64,000 bases of DNA from Gammaproteobacteria bacterium Ga0077554 (lineage in GTDB: Bacteria > Pseudomonadota > Gammaproteobacteria > Ga0077554 > Ga007554). The stretch lies in the NCBI GenBank assembly GCA_001464585.1, contig LNFF01000025.1, positions 1-64,000 on the forward strand. Reading direction: 5' to 3'. How positions within the stretch are numbered: position 1 is the stretch's first letter; every line of letters starts with the position of its first letter. Of the stretch, positions 18,599 to 26,319 are shown one piece after another. The notes beneath the pieces were generated by a model. It worked only from the letters and a program-made list of their open reading frames with translations. It made no database searches and was not told the origin of the DNA. The position numbers and the translations under genes are program-made.

Positions 18599-19305
18599 GG
18601 TTTTAAGTCTGCGTCCAGTTGCCAGGGGCCAGGTGGGGCGGAGGCGTCGGTCGCTTCCTGTAATATTGTGATGAAAGCAGCGCGTGAAATATCTTCGGCG
18701 CCCAGCGTGTATAAATGCGGCGAGCTGACCTGGCCGTCGATGACAGTATACCCCCAACGCTCAAGTTGACGCACCAGATGCACCAGTGCGACTTTGGAGG
18801 CGTCCGTGACACGGCTGAACATGGACTCGCCAAAAAATACCGGGCCAAGGGCGAGCCCATATACGCCACCTACCAGCTCATGCCCTTTCCATACTTCCAC
18901 CGAGTGCGCCACGCCCATCTCGTGCAAACGGCAATAGGCGTCAATGATTTCAGCGCTGATCCAGGTGCCGCCCTCTGACTTGCGCGGCGCGGCGCAGGCT
19001 TCCATCACCTGTCTGAACTGTGTATCAAGGGTGACATGGAGTTCGCCGCTCCTGAGGGTTCTGCGCAGGCTGCGCGATACTTTAAGATGCGCGGGAAAGA
19101 TCACGGTACGCGGGTTGGGTGACCACCACAAGATCGGTTCGCCTTCGTTATACCAGGGAAAAATGCCGCTGCGGTAAGCGTTAATCAGCCGCGTGGGACT
19201 GAGATCGCCGCCGACAGCAAGTAACCCATTGGGCTCGTGCAACGCCTCTTCCACCGGCGGGAACCGGCAGGTTTTATCGGTGGGAGGAATCCAGTAGAGC
19301 GACAA
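18595..19305 (-). CDS. aat: Leucyl/phenylalanyl-tRNA--protein transferase
   Basis: Transfers Leu or Phe from aminoacyl-tRNA to proteins with N-terminal Lys or Arg, marking them for ClpS/ClpAP. At 236 residues it has the usual length. Family marks are F-P-P-V at the start, G-L-L-A-V-G-G-D-L-S, Y-R-S-G-I-F-P-W-Y, W-W-S-P-N-P-R, and the GNAT-type core G-G-V-Y-G-L-A-L-G-P-V-F-F-G-E-S-M-F-S. It is first in a two-gene operon with bpt, overlapping by 4 bases (ATGA). Confidence 0.96.
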   Translation of the reverse strand: MSLYWIPPTDKTCRFPPVEEALHEPNGLLAVGGDLSPTRLINAYRSGIFPWYNEGEPILWWSPNPRTVIFPAHLKVSRSLRRTLRSGELHVTLDTQFRQVMEACAAPRKSEGGTWISAEIIDAYCRLHEMGVAHSVEVWKGHELVGGVYGLALGPVFFGESMFSRVTDASKVALVHLVRQLERWGYTVIDGQVSSPHLYTLGAEDISRAAFITILQEATDASAPPGPWQLDADLKP

Positions 19306-19354
19306 TTTATAATCCTGAAAAAGTATAGGGCAGCCCCCAATACTGTTTATTTAA

Positions 19355-19449
19355 CCGTTCGTGGTGATCCCTTCGATAAACTCAGGAGAGCCCTGTCGAA
19401 CCACTCGCCACGCATCAAGCGCCCTTCGACAGGCTCAGGGAGAACGGGG
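19355..19449. repeat. CCGTTCGTGGTG...CTTCGACAGGCTCAGG dispersed repeat
   Basis: The intergenic segment begins CCGTTCGTGG and ends GAGAACGGGG; inside it CCTGTCGAAC and CCTTCGACAGG face one another. This arrangement is a widespread type of bacterial intergenic palindromic repeat. It separates aat from the convergently distant chrA end. Confidence 0.6.
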
Positions 19450-19452
19450 ACG

Positions 19453-20787
19453 TTAAGCGAACAGTGTTGAGAACAGCCCCACCACTGCACTCGCGCCGAT
19501 CACCTGAATAACGCCGACTTTATAACGGAACAGCGCCACACCAGCCGCCAGGCCAATCATCAGCGAAAACCATTCAAAATCGCCATCAAAGCCTTTGGGC
19601 CATAGCACATGGTATGCAAAAAACACCGCCAGATTAAGAATCACGCCGACAATCGCGGCGGTGATGCCGGTGAGTGGCGCAGTAAATTTTAATTCGCCGT
19701 GGGTCGCTTCGACCAGTGGCCCGCCCATCAAGATGAAGAGAAAGGATGGCAGAAAAGTGAAGAATGTCGCAACGCAGGCGCCCGCCGCCCCGGCCAGCAG
19801 CAGCGCCTCCGGCCCGAACAGTGAACGCGTCCACGCGCCGACAAAACCCACAAACGCCACCACCATAATCAGCGGCCCCGGCGTGGTTTCACCCAGCGCC
19901 AGGCCGTCAATCATTTGCGTGGCGGTGAGCCATTGATAATGTTCCACTGCGCCCTGGTAAACATAGGGCAACACCGCATACGCACCGCCAAACGTCAGCA
20001 GCGCTGCCTTGGTGAAGAACCAGCCCATTTGCGTGAGCGTGTCTTGCCAGCCGAGTAATGCCAGCAGCGTACCCAGTGCGCCCACCCACAGCACCAGCCC
20101 GATCGCCATCAATCTGTAAAATTTATTCCACATGAAGGTGGCGTGGGGCGGCGTGGGCGTATCGTCGTCAATCAGCGCCGCGCCAAAATGTTTGTCTATT
20201 GCGCCGTGACCGCCGCTGCCTGGCTTGAAGATATCGGGTGCCACGCGGCTGCCAATATACCCCATGAGTCCGGCTGCCAATACAATCGCAGGGAAAGGCA
20301 CATCAAAAGCAAAAATAGCAATGAATGCCGCCGCCGCCATTGTCCACAGCACGCGGTTTTTCAATACCCGTGAACCGATGCGATAGGCCGCGAACACTAC
20401 TATCGCCGTCACCGCCGGTTTGATGCCATACAGCACCCCGACCACTGCGGGCGTGCTGCCATACGCCATATACAGCCACGACAGCACGATGAGAATAAAC
20501 AACGACGGCAACACAAACAGCATCCCCGCCGCAATTCCGCCTTTGGTACCGTGCATCAGCCAGCCGATGTAAGTCGCAAGCTGTTGCGCCTCGGGCCCCG
20601 GCAACACCATGCAATAATTCAGCGCATGCAAAAAGCGCCGCTCTGAAATCCAGCGGCGTTTTTCTACTAACTCCTGATGCATGATAGCAATTTGCCCGGC
20701 AGGGCCACCAAAGCTGATAAAACCCAGCTTGAGCCAGAATTTCAATGCTTCGGTAAAAGAGACGGACGGGGGAGGGGCTGTGGTCAT
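19453..20787 (-). CDS. chrA: Chromate transporter ChrA
   Basis: Membrane transporter of the CHR family, which exports chromate and gives chromate tolerance. The 444-residue long-chain form has two homologous halves, each starting with a conserved F-G-G motif: F-G-G-P-A-G-Q-I-A-I-M-H-Q-E near residue 21 and F-G-G-A-Y-A-V-L-P-Y near the middle, with about ten hydrophobic segments. The Q-E-L-V-E-K-R-R-W-I and P-G-P-E-A-Q-Q-L-A-T-Y-I-G-W blocks are typical. A short His/Gly-rich cytoplasmic linker joins the halves. Substrate specificity beyond chromate, for instance sulfate, has not been shown for many members. Confidence 0.92.
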   Translation of the reverse strand: MTTAPPPSVSFTEALKFWLKLGFISFGGPAGQIAIMHQELVEKRRWISERRFLHALNYCMVLPGPEAQQLATYIGWLMHGTKGGIAAGMLFVLPSLFILIVLSWLYMAYGSTPAVVGVLYGIKPAVTAIVVFAAYRIGSRVLKNRVLWTMAAAAFIAIFAFDVPFPAIVLAAGLMGYIGSRVAPDIFKPGSGGHGAIDKHFGAALIDDDTPTPPHATFMWNKFYRLMAIGLVLWVGALGTLLALLGWQDTLTQMGWFFTKAALLTFGGAYAVLPYVYQGAVEHYQWLTATQMIDGLALGETTPGPLIMVVAFVGFVGAWTRSLFGPEALLLAGAAGACVATFFTFLPSFLFILMGGPLVEATHGELKFTAPLTGITAAIVGVILNLAVFFAYHVLWPKGFDGDFEWFSLMIGLAAGVALFRYKVGVIQVIGASAVVGLFSTLFA

Positions 20788-20823
20788 ACTGTTAATTATA
20801 ACCCATACCCTATGCTGGGCAGG

Positions 20824-21267
20824 TTAATCCTGGGTTCGATCCCACTGGTCGTGGCGTTCCCGTCTTTCTTGCCGATAGTTAGTGATTTCAAGACGAACGC
20901 CATCGGGGTCACTGAAGAATGTCGCCCAGTAGTCAGTTGCGTGGTCTGGGTGTAATGTCGGCTCAGTAGCGTTGATGCCAGCGGCGCGCAGACCGTTAGC
21001 AACCAGGGTAACATCTGCTACTGAATCTACGCGAAAGCACAGGTGATGCAACCCTGGCGAGTACGCGTCGTGCGCATTGACAGACCGCGCCGGACGCAGC
21101 ACATAACCGAAATGACGGTTGAAGTATTGAATGTGCACATCACCTTCTATGGCGAATGTGCTCTTGCGAAAACCCATTATCCTCATGGCGCAATCGTAAA
21201 ATGCTTCTGATCGCGTCATGTCAGACACAGTGATATAGATATGGTCAATGCCGATGATTTCAGTCAT
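20824..21267 (-). CDS. VOC (glyoxalase-fold) family protein
   Basis: Vicinal oxygen chelate superfamily protein of 147 residues. I-D-H-I-Y-I-T-V-S-D opens the first module with a metal-type histidine; L-H-H-L-C-F-R-V opens the second; F-F-S-D-P-D-G-V-R-L-E-I closes with the ligand glutamate. Its reaction is unknown; the layout fits a lyase or dioxygenase-like member. A second VOC protein, not closely similar, is coded at 7448-7867. Downstream of chrA's start, in the same orientation, but no shared role is evident. Confidence 0.85.
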   Translation of the reverse strand: MTEIIGIDHIYITVSDMTRSEAFYDCAMRIMGFRKSTFAIEGDVHIQYFNRHFGYVLRPARSVNAHDAYSPGLHHLCFRVDSVADVTLVANGLRAAGINATEPTLHPDHATDYWATFFSDPDGVRLEITNYRQERRERHDQWDRTQD

Positions 21268-21283
21268 GGTGCGTTCATCTCAT

Positions 21284-21354
21284 GTAGGATGTGGTGAGCG
21301 TTGTGAACCGCATCAAGCGCGAGCGATGCAGTTCATACATTCACTGCATCCTAC
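21284..21354. repeat. GTAGGATGxxGTGAGCG...GCATCCTAC dispersed repeat
   Basis: TGTAGGATG near the left end is complemented by GCATCCTAC at the right end (21346-21354), with GATGCAGTTC in between. Such GTAGGATGC palindromes are common gammaproteobacterial intergenic repeats. Confidence 0.6.
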
Positions 21355-21387
21355 GTTGGTTAGGCCGCTTTTCCGCAGCCCGCCGGG

Positions 21388-21546
21388 TTATAGATGCGCC
21401 CTGTAGACGCTAGCTTCTTGTGCAAAGGTTTCACGGGTAGTGGTATTTACGATCGGCTGAAATGCCATGGTAAAATTGAAATCCAGCCCCGCCCCACCAA
21501 CACATTCGCCACAACCAAGCGCATGATAGTTTTTCTGCACGATCAT
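21388..21546 (-). pseudogene. EAL-domain protein relic (first about 50 residues)
   Basis: A short minus-strand frame reads from an ATG at 21546 and includes C-G-E-C-V-G-G, then F-N-F-T-M-A-F-Q-P-I-V and T-R-E-T-F-A-Q-E-A. This is the start of an EAL cyclic-di-GMP phosphodiesterase domain, where F-x-M-A-F-Q-P-I-V is followed by Y-E-A-L-x-R-G. The E-A-L is present only as E-A-S and the frame stops at 21388, so only a relic remains. It lies in the 347-bp gap between the VOC gene and the membrane protein gene, which also holds the GTAGGATG repeat. Confidence 0.7.
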
Positions 21547-21614
21547 CGAATGATACCCCTAAAGAGTGGCGGTAACGGAACGTGGCACTATACACCGCAT
21601 GAATAAGGCTGGCA

Positions 21615-22376
21615 TCAGTTTTTTAGGTTTATGCGATGGCTCCCCTCCCTTTGGGGAGAGCGTCGTGTCAGGACAACGCGCACGAAATGCCAAAGATATG
21701 AAGTGGCACTTTCTTCGCGAATGGACAGCAGAAAGACATACCAAACGATCAGGCTCGCTACCAACATTTCACCACCATCTTCCATAACCCCTAAAATGAA
21801 AGATACCCCTCTCACCTTGATTGAAGCATGGGCCATGTCGACGACCACACCGAAAAAGGCCAAGGCAAGAATCAGCAGCAGCATATCCTGGGACATTTTC
21901 TTGAAGGCTTGCGATCCATGCAAATAAGCCCATATGACAAGGAGTGATAAAATCATTCCTGCAACGGCCGAGACAGTTAATTCCCCAAGGTCTTGAAGCC
22001 TTAGCCCAAGAGGGGGCGTTAAAGTAAGGTTCCCTGCTATGTGCGCTCCGATTTTCTCATGGATGGCCAAAGCGTCATCGCAAAGAAAGTATGTGAACAC
22101 CAATCCCCATGCGATATAACTAAACGACCGTCTTAATATAGAAACATATATCACCAGAATAATTATCCAGGACCATTTGAGATACTGGTACATCTCTGGA
22201 TAACCACCACCTTTTCCGAGAGAATAAAATGAGCTCTGTGGAAATGGAAACAAGGTAAAGATTGTGTGAAGCGCAATAAACGCAATGTCGGCACAAAGAA
22301 GGAGTATGAGGAACAGGGATGCGCTGGGTTCGTTGATATTTCTTATGTATTCAGATGTTGTTGTCTTCTTATTCAT
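21615..22376 (-). CDS. Unknown integral membrane protein
   Basis: Not recognised. The 253-residue protein has about six hydrophobic segments (roughly residues 18-40, 65-82, 85-105, 130-152, 163-185 and 203-222). Between segments are charged stretches that may matter: C-D-D-A-L-A-I-H-E-K-I-G-A-H after the third, V-D-M-A-H-A-S in the fifth region, and E-D-G-G-E-M before the last. Acidic and histidine residues at the ends of segments resemble metal-binding or hydrolase-like membrane proteins, but I cannot assign a family. The last 15 residues are coded by sequence that contains a short C-rich/G-rich hairpin (near 21640-21660) and may be altered. Confidence 0.7.
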   Translation of the reverse strand: MNKKTTTSEYIRNINEPSASLFLILLLCADIAFIALHTIFTLFPFPQSSFYSLGKGGGYPEMYQYLKWSWIIILVIYVSILRRSFSYIAWGLVFTYFLCDDALAIHEKIGAHIAGNLTLTPPLGLRLQDLGELTVSAVAGMILSLLVIWAYLHGSQAFKKMSQDMLLLILALAFFGVVVDMAHASIKVRGVSFILGVMEDGGEMLVASLIVWYVFLLSIREESATSYLWHFVRVVLTRRSPQREGSHRINLKN

Positions 22377-22537
22377 GAATGCAGGGTTCTAACGGTTGAG
22401 CTAACAGGCGTGCTACTTTATGGGGCGGCTGATCGAGCCATTGGTTGGACGAAGCCGCTATGCGGCAGGAAAAATCAGTATTTGTGTAATGTTCCATGGG
22501 CGACTCAATTCCGCGCTTTCTTGTGAAGGAGTTTACT

Positions 22538-22735
22538 ATGGAATCCCCCGAAAAAGCACGTTTTCCCACCCTGTGCCCGCATGGATCGGGGCGGTGCACC
22601 ACAGGTCGCCAGGAAGGTTATCCGGGCGCTGAATCATTGTACGGGACGCGTCAAGGTCAGCGCCAACCATTCTCCTGTGGCCACAGTTGCCCGAAGTGCC
22701 AGAACCATGAGGTCACGTATCGGCATTTGAGATGA
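22538..22735 (+). CDS. Small Cys-rich protein (possible zinc knuckle)
   Basis: Putative 65-residue protein, not recognised. AAGGAG lies 8 bases before the ATG, a strong ribosome site, which also decides this start over a frame opening at 22496. Cysteines are at C13, C20, C47, C51 and C54; the last group (S-C-G-H-S-C-P-K-C-Q-N-H) looks like a metal knuckle. It is not disturbed by antisense genes. Coding status rests on the ribosome site and Cys spacing only. Confidence 0.5.
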   Translation: MESPEKARFPTLCPHGSGRCTTGRQEGYPGAESLYGTRQGQRQPFSCGHSCPKCQNHEVTYRHLR

Positions 22736-22761
22736 TGATGAAGAAGTTATGAACATGGATT

Positions 22762-22887
22762 ATGAATTTTTATGTTACGATTGTGTCGTTGGGCGTAGCC
22801 ATTTTGGGCGCTTGGATATACTCTAAGGGTGGGTTCGGTGCTATCAAAATAACTGCGGGCACGGGGCGACACAATCGTTCAGATTAA
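22762..22887 (+). CDS. Possible 41-residue single-span membrane peptide
   Basis: From the ATG at 22762 the peptide begins M-N-F-Y-V-T-I-V-S-L-G-V-A-I-L-G-A-W and continues I-Y-S-K-G-G-F-G, a hydrophobic segment followed by a short basic tail. No good ribosome site is at the normal distance (a GAAGAAG lies about 17 bases upstream). It sits between the small Cys-rich gene and accD in an otherwise empty stretch. Confidence 0.3.
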   Translation: MNFYVTIVSLGVAILGAWIYSKGGFGAIKITAGTGRHNRSD

Positions 22888-22914
22888 CGAATATATACGT
22901 GTGAATATTAACTT

Positions 22915-23790
22915 ATGAGCTGGTTTGGAAAATTAATACCTTCAAAAATCCGGACGGATGCGCGTCAGAAAAAATCCATTCCGGAAGGTTTGTGGACGAA
23001 GTGCCCGGTGTGCAGCGCCGTGTTATACCGGGCTGAAGTGGAGCGTAATCTTGAGGTGTGTCCGAAATGCGCGCATCACATGCGTATTGGCGCACGTAAG
23101 CGGCTGAATGGTTTTCTTGATCCTGCGCCGCGCAGCGAGATCGCAAAAGATCTGACGCCGGTTGATATTCTCAAGTTTCGTGACAGCAAAAAATACCGTG
23201 ACCGTTTGTCGCTGGCCACCAAAGAAACCGGCGAAAAAGATGCGCTGATTGTCATGCAAGGCCAGGTCAACGGCCTGCCTTTGGTAGCCTGTGCATTTGA
23301 GTTTGGCTTCATGGGCGGCTCCATGGGCGCGGTGGTGGGTGAGCGTTTTGTGCGTGGGGTGAATGCCGCGCTCGAACATAACATCCCGCTGATCTGTTTT
23401 TCGGCAAGTGGGGGCGCGCGCATGCAGGAAGCTTTATTTTCGCTGATGCAAATGGCTAAAACCAGCGCTGCGTTGGCGCGTTTGAGCAAGCAGGGCACGC
23501 CGTATATTTCGGTGATGACAGACCCTACCATGGGCGGTGTATCCGCAAGCTTTGCCATGCTGGGTGATTTGAATATCGCTGAACCCAATGCGCTGATCGG
23601 CTTTGCCGGGCCACGCGTGATTGAGCAGACGGTGCGCCAGACGTTACCCGAAGGTTTTCAACGCAGTGAATTTTTGCTGCAACATGGCGCCATTGATTTA
23701 ATTATTGACCGCCGTGAAATGCGCGACCGCATCGCTTCGATATTGGCGATATTGACGCATCAGGAATTATCGACAACTACGCCTGCCTGA
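22915..23790 (+). CDS. accD: Acetyl-CoA carboxylase carboxyltransferase subunit beta
   Basis: Beta subunit of the carboxyltransferase that makes malonyl-CoA for fatty acid synthesis. The 291-residue protein starts M-S-W-F-G-K-L and has the four-cysteine zinc ribbon C-P-V-C ... C-P-K-C at about residues 32-55. The crotonase-like core includes [15 protein letters not shown] and the oxyanion-type [10 protein letters not shown]. folC follows 31 bases later, the usual order in proteobacteria. Confidence 0.97.
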   Translation: MSWFGKLIPSKIRTDARQKKSIPEGLWTKCPVCSAVLYRAEVERNLEVCPKCAHHMRIGARKRLNGFLDPAPRSEIAKDLTPVDILKFRDSKKYRDRLSLATKETGEKDALIVMQGQVNGLPLVACAFEFGFMGGSMGAVVGERFVRGVNAALEHNIPLICFSASGGARMQEALFSLMQMAKTSAALARLSKQGTPYISVMTDPTMGGVSASFAMLGDLNIAEPNALIGFAGPRVIEQTVRQTLPEGFQRSEFLLQHGAIDLIIDRREMRDRIASILAILTHQELSTTTPA

Positions 23791-23821
23791 AAGCGGGCCT
23801 AATGCGATCCAGCCCCATTAC

Positions 23822-25093
23822 ATGCGCTTTAATACCCTTGATGAGTGGTTAACCTGGCAGGAAACACTGCATCCTTCTGCTATTGATCTGGGGCTGGAGC
23901 GCGTCCGCCCCGTGCTGTTGCGGATGGGTTTGCAGAGACCGCCGTGCGCCGTTATCACCGTGGGCGGCACCAATGGCAAAGGGTCGAGCGTGGCGATGCT
24001 TGATGCCATATTGCGTGCGGCAGGTTATCGTGTCGGTGCCTACACCTCACCGCATTTATTACGCTACAACGAGCGCATTTGCCTGCATGGCGCGCCGGTG
24101 GATGATGCCACCTTGTGCGCCGCCTTTGAGGCCATTGATCAAGCGCGCCAGGACATCTCACTCACGTATTTTGAATTTGGCACCCTCGCCGCATTTTCCA
24201 TTTTTAGCGCCGTGCAGCTAGATGCCGTGATTCTCGAGGTGGGCATGGGTGGCCGGCTCGATGCGGTGAACCTGTGGGATGCCGACGTGGTGCTGGTGAC
24301 CACCATCGGCATCGACCACACCGCCTGGCTGGGCAACACGCGTGAAGAAATTGCTTTTGAAAAAGCCGGTATTTTCCGGGCCGGACGCCCTGCCGTATGC
24401 GGTGATCCCGATCCGCCACACACCTTGTTGCAACACGCCGATGCAGTGGGCGCGCCGCTCTACCGCTTTGGCCGGGATTTTGGCTATATCATTGACACCG
24501 TCAATGATAGCGGTTGGTCGTGGTGGAGCGTAACGCAACGCCGCCACGCGCTGCCGCACCCAGCCTTGCGTGGCCCGTTTCAATTGCAGAATGCGGCGGG
24601 TGTATTGATGGTGCTGGAGTTGTTGACGCAAGTCCTGCCAGCGAATCAGGGGGATATTCGCCAGGGACTCAGTGCCGTGCAACTGCCGGGACGGTTTCAG
24701 GTATTGCCGGGGATGCCGTTGCGCATTCTGGACGTGGCGCACAACCCGCACGGCGCGCAGGTGTTGGCGCAGAGCTTGCGCAGCCAGCCATGCGGGGGTC
24801 AGACACACGCAGTGATGTCGATGCTGGCAGATAAAGACATCGAGGGTGTGATTAGTGTCATGCGCGATGTGATTGATGTGTGGCATGTGGCCGGGTTGGA
24901 CGTGCCGCGCGGCTTATCGGGCGCGCAGCTTGCCGGGCATTTGCAGGCACCAGGCATTGTCTCTGTGCATGTTCACCCCAGCATCACCGCCGCCTATCAA
25001 CAGGCAGTGCAGTTGGTTGATCAGGTGGCCGCTGGTCGCGTCGTGGTATTTGGTTCGTTTTACACTGTTGCCGAAATTTTGGATACCCTATAA
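23822..25093 (+). CDS. folC: Bifunctional dihydrofolate synthase/folylpolyglutamate synthase
   Basis: Mur-ligase-type ATP enzyme that makes dihydrofolate from dihydropteroate and then adds glutamates. The 423-residue protein has the P-loop G-T-N-G-K-G-S-S at 49-56, the T-S-P-H-L-L-R-Y-N-E-R-I block just after it, the Y-F-E-F-G-T-L-A-A-F stretch, E-V-G-M-G-G-R-L-D-A-V-N, T-T-I-G-I-D-H-T, and the C-terminal D-V-A-H-N-P-H-G. Its stop shares one base with the next gene (TAATG). Confidence 0.96.
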   Translation: MRFNTLDEWLTWQETLHPSAIDLGLERVRPVLLRMGLQRPPCAVITVGGTNGKGSSVAMLDAILRAAGYRVGAYTSPHLLRYNERICLHGAPVDDATLCAAFEAIDQARQDISLTYFEFGTLAAFSIFSAVQLDAVILEVGMGGRLDAVNLWDADVVLVTTIGIDHTAWLGNTREEIAFEKAGIFRAGRPAVCGDPDPPHTLLQHADAVGAPLYRFGRDFGYIIDTVNDSGWSWWSVTQRRHALPHPALRGPFQLQNAAGVLMVLELLTQVLPANQGDIRQGLSAVQLPGRFQVLPGMPLRILDVAHNPHGAQVLAQSLRSQPCGGQTHAVMSMLADKDIEGVISVMRDVIDVWHVAGLDVPRGLSGAQLAGHLQAPGIVSVHVHPSITAAYQQAVQLVDQVAAGRVVVFGSFYTVAEILDTL

Positions 25094-25389
25094 TGGCCGT
25101 TGGTCTTGTCAATGACGCACGGCTGAAAACCTTCAAGCAGATTGATGAGCTGCATCATTGCGCCAAGGGCAGCGCGTTTCGTATTTTCAAGCAACTTTCT
25201 GCCCGGTCGAACGAGTCATGGATCGAAGGCGAACACTTTTATTGCATAGACTCGCGCATCCAGCCCGCGCTGTTTGCGCAAATGCAGCGCAGTGGCAGGT
25301 TATATGCGACCACGGTTAATGCCGTATTAATTACTGAGGAGGGTTATCAGGCGATAGCGCAAATTCTTGCAAACACTTATGATAACTGA
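25093..25389 (+). CDS. Unknown 98-residue protein, coupled to folC
   Basis: Not recognised. The start codon shares one base with the folC stop (TAATG), so it is translated with folC. It has no signal peptide or membrane segment and no cysteine cluster. Features are a basic middle (G-S-A-F-R-I-F-K-Q-L), the stretch W-I-E-G-E-H-F-Y-C-I-D-S, and R-L-Y-A-T-T-V-N-A-V-L-I-T-E-E-G-Y near the end. The pattern of short helices and strands resembles small nucleic-acid-binding proteins, but this is a guess. It lies between folC and the SPOR gene, where many relatives have no gene. Confidence 0.72.
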   Translation: MAVGLVNDARLKTFKQIDELHHCAKGSAFRIFKQLSARSNESWIEGEHFYCIDSRIQPALFAQMQRSGRLYATTVNAVLITEEGYQAIAQILANTYDN

Positions 25390-25390
25390 C

Positions 25391-25437
25391 GTTACGTGCG
25401 CTTCCCTCTCTTGCTGGTGAGGGGGAGGGGGCGTAAC
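25391..25437. repeat. Palindromic repeat between the 98-residue gene and the SPOR gene
   Basis: GTTACG (25391-25396) and CGTAAC (25432-25437) enclose CCCTCTCTTGCTGG and GAGGGGGAGGGG, a C-rich/G-rich hairpin of a type often dispersed in proteobacterial genomes. It may reduce or end transcription from folC. Confidence 0.5.
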
Positions 25438-25474
25438 CCCAGGCCCTGAAAATATCTTGTATGGTCAATAAAAA

Positions 25475-26101
25475 ATGGAAAAAAGCCAATTAAGGCAGCG
25501 CCTTGTCGGCGCACTGGTGCTGGTGGCACTGCTCGCAATCATCGTTCCGTTTTTTTTGGGCGATCAACCAAACACGTCGACAGAAAGCATTGCCAGCATT
25601 CCGCCTGCCCCGGAACAGATTCCAGGCGCTGATCTTCCGATAGAAGAAAGCGCCCCAGAAACGCCCGTGGACGAAGTCACTGCCGACACTGTGATCGACG
25701 CCGCCACGCCACCCGTCACTGCGCCCGCGCCTGCTGCCGTACCTGCGCCTGTGCCCACAAAACCATCTGTGTCAGAGCCAACGCCAGTGACCGCCCCGGC
25801 GACTACGCCAGCACGCGCTCCAGTAGCACCCTCCAGCGTCACGCGTAGCCCACCAGCTAAAGCACCTGCCAACGCATGGGTAGTGCAATTGGGAAGTTTT
25901 TCCAGCGAACAAAATGCCTGGGCGTTGCGCGATAAATTGCGTAATAAAGGCTATCACGCCTTTGTTGAACGTGTTTCTGAAGGCAGCAAAATGGTGATTC
26001 GGGTGCGTATCGGCCCCGAGTTGCAGCGTGCTAAAGCCGAGGCCGTGCAGCAGAAGCTGGAAAAGGAAATGAAGATCAAGGGCATCGTCATGGCTAAGTA
26101 A
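25475..26101 (+). CDS. SPOR-domain cell-division protein (DedD-like)
   Basis: Inner-membrane anchored protein with a periplasmic SPOR domain that binds glycan strands lacking stem peptides at the septum. The 208-residue protein has a single membrane segment near residues 12-29 (V-G-A-L-V-L-V-A-L-L-A-I-I-V-P-F-F), a long Pro/Ala/Thr-rich linker (about 40-130), and a C-terminal SPOR domain starting W-V-V-Q-L-G-S-F-S-S-E-Q-N-A and ending with R-V-R-I-G-P-E. The accD-folC-dedD order supports the DedD assignment. cvpA and purF, which often follow, are absent here. Confidence 0.9.
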   Translation: MEKSQLRQRLVGALVLVALLAIIVPFFLGDQPNTSTESIASIPPAPEQIPGADLPIEESAPETPVDEVTADTVIDAATPPVTAPAPAAVPAPVPTKPSVSEPTPVTAPATTPARAPVAPSSVTRSPPAKAPANAWVVQLGSFSSEQNAWALRDKLRNKGYHAFVERVSEGSKMVIRVRIGPELQRAKAEAVQQKLEKEMKIKGIVMAK

Positions 26102-26132
26102 ATTAGGAGACATGTCATGACTTTGTCCAGCC

Positions 26133-26238
26133 TGTCATTTCGACCGAAGGCGACCGCCATGGATGGCGGAAGGTAGAGCAACGCAGGAGCAGTTGCCGGG
26201 AGAAATCCTAAGATTCCTCGCTACGCTCGGAATGACAC
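26133..26238. repeat. Composite repeat: GTCATTTCG family with a family B hairpin inside
   Basis: TGTCATTTCGACCGAAGG at the left and CTCGGAATGACA at the right are the arms of the GTCATTTCG family. Inside are GACCGCC-ATGGAT-GGCGG and a hairpin GCAAC-GCAGGAGC-AGTTGC (26178-26196). The same inner modules occur at 47585-47633 and 57198-57299, so two repeat families have been combined here. Confidence 0.7.
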
Positions 26239-26268
26239 GGTTTATATAACCTGACCATTTATCCAGAC

Positions 26269-26302
26269 AAAAAAAGGGGCGGTATTAACCGCCCCTTTTT
26301 TA
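26269..26302. terminator. Bidirectional intrinsic terminator between SPOR gene and rhlE
   Basis: GGGGCGGT (26276-26283) and ACCGCCCC (26288-26295) form a perfect stem with a 4-base loop. It is preceded by a run of As and followed by a run of Ts, so it can end transcription on both strands of these convergent genes. Confidence 0.92.
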
Positions 26303-26319
26303 TTAACCAACCTTACTCT

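Noticed and set aside
20830-20845. GGGTTCGATCCC, like a tRNA T-arm
   Set aside because: It lies within the VOC gene 3' end; no acceptor stem or anticodon arm can be drawn around it.
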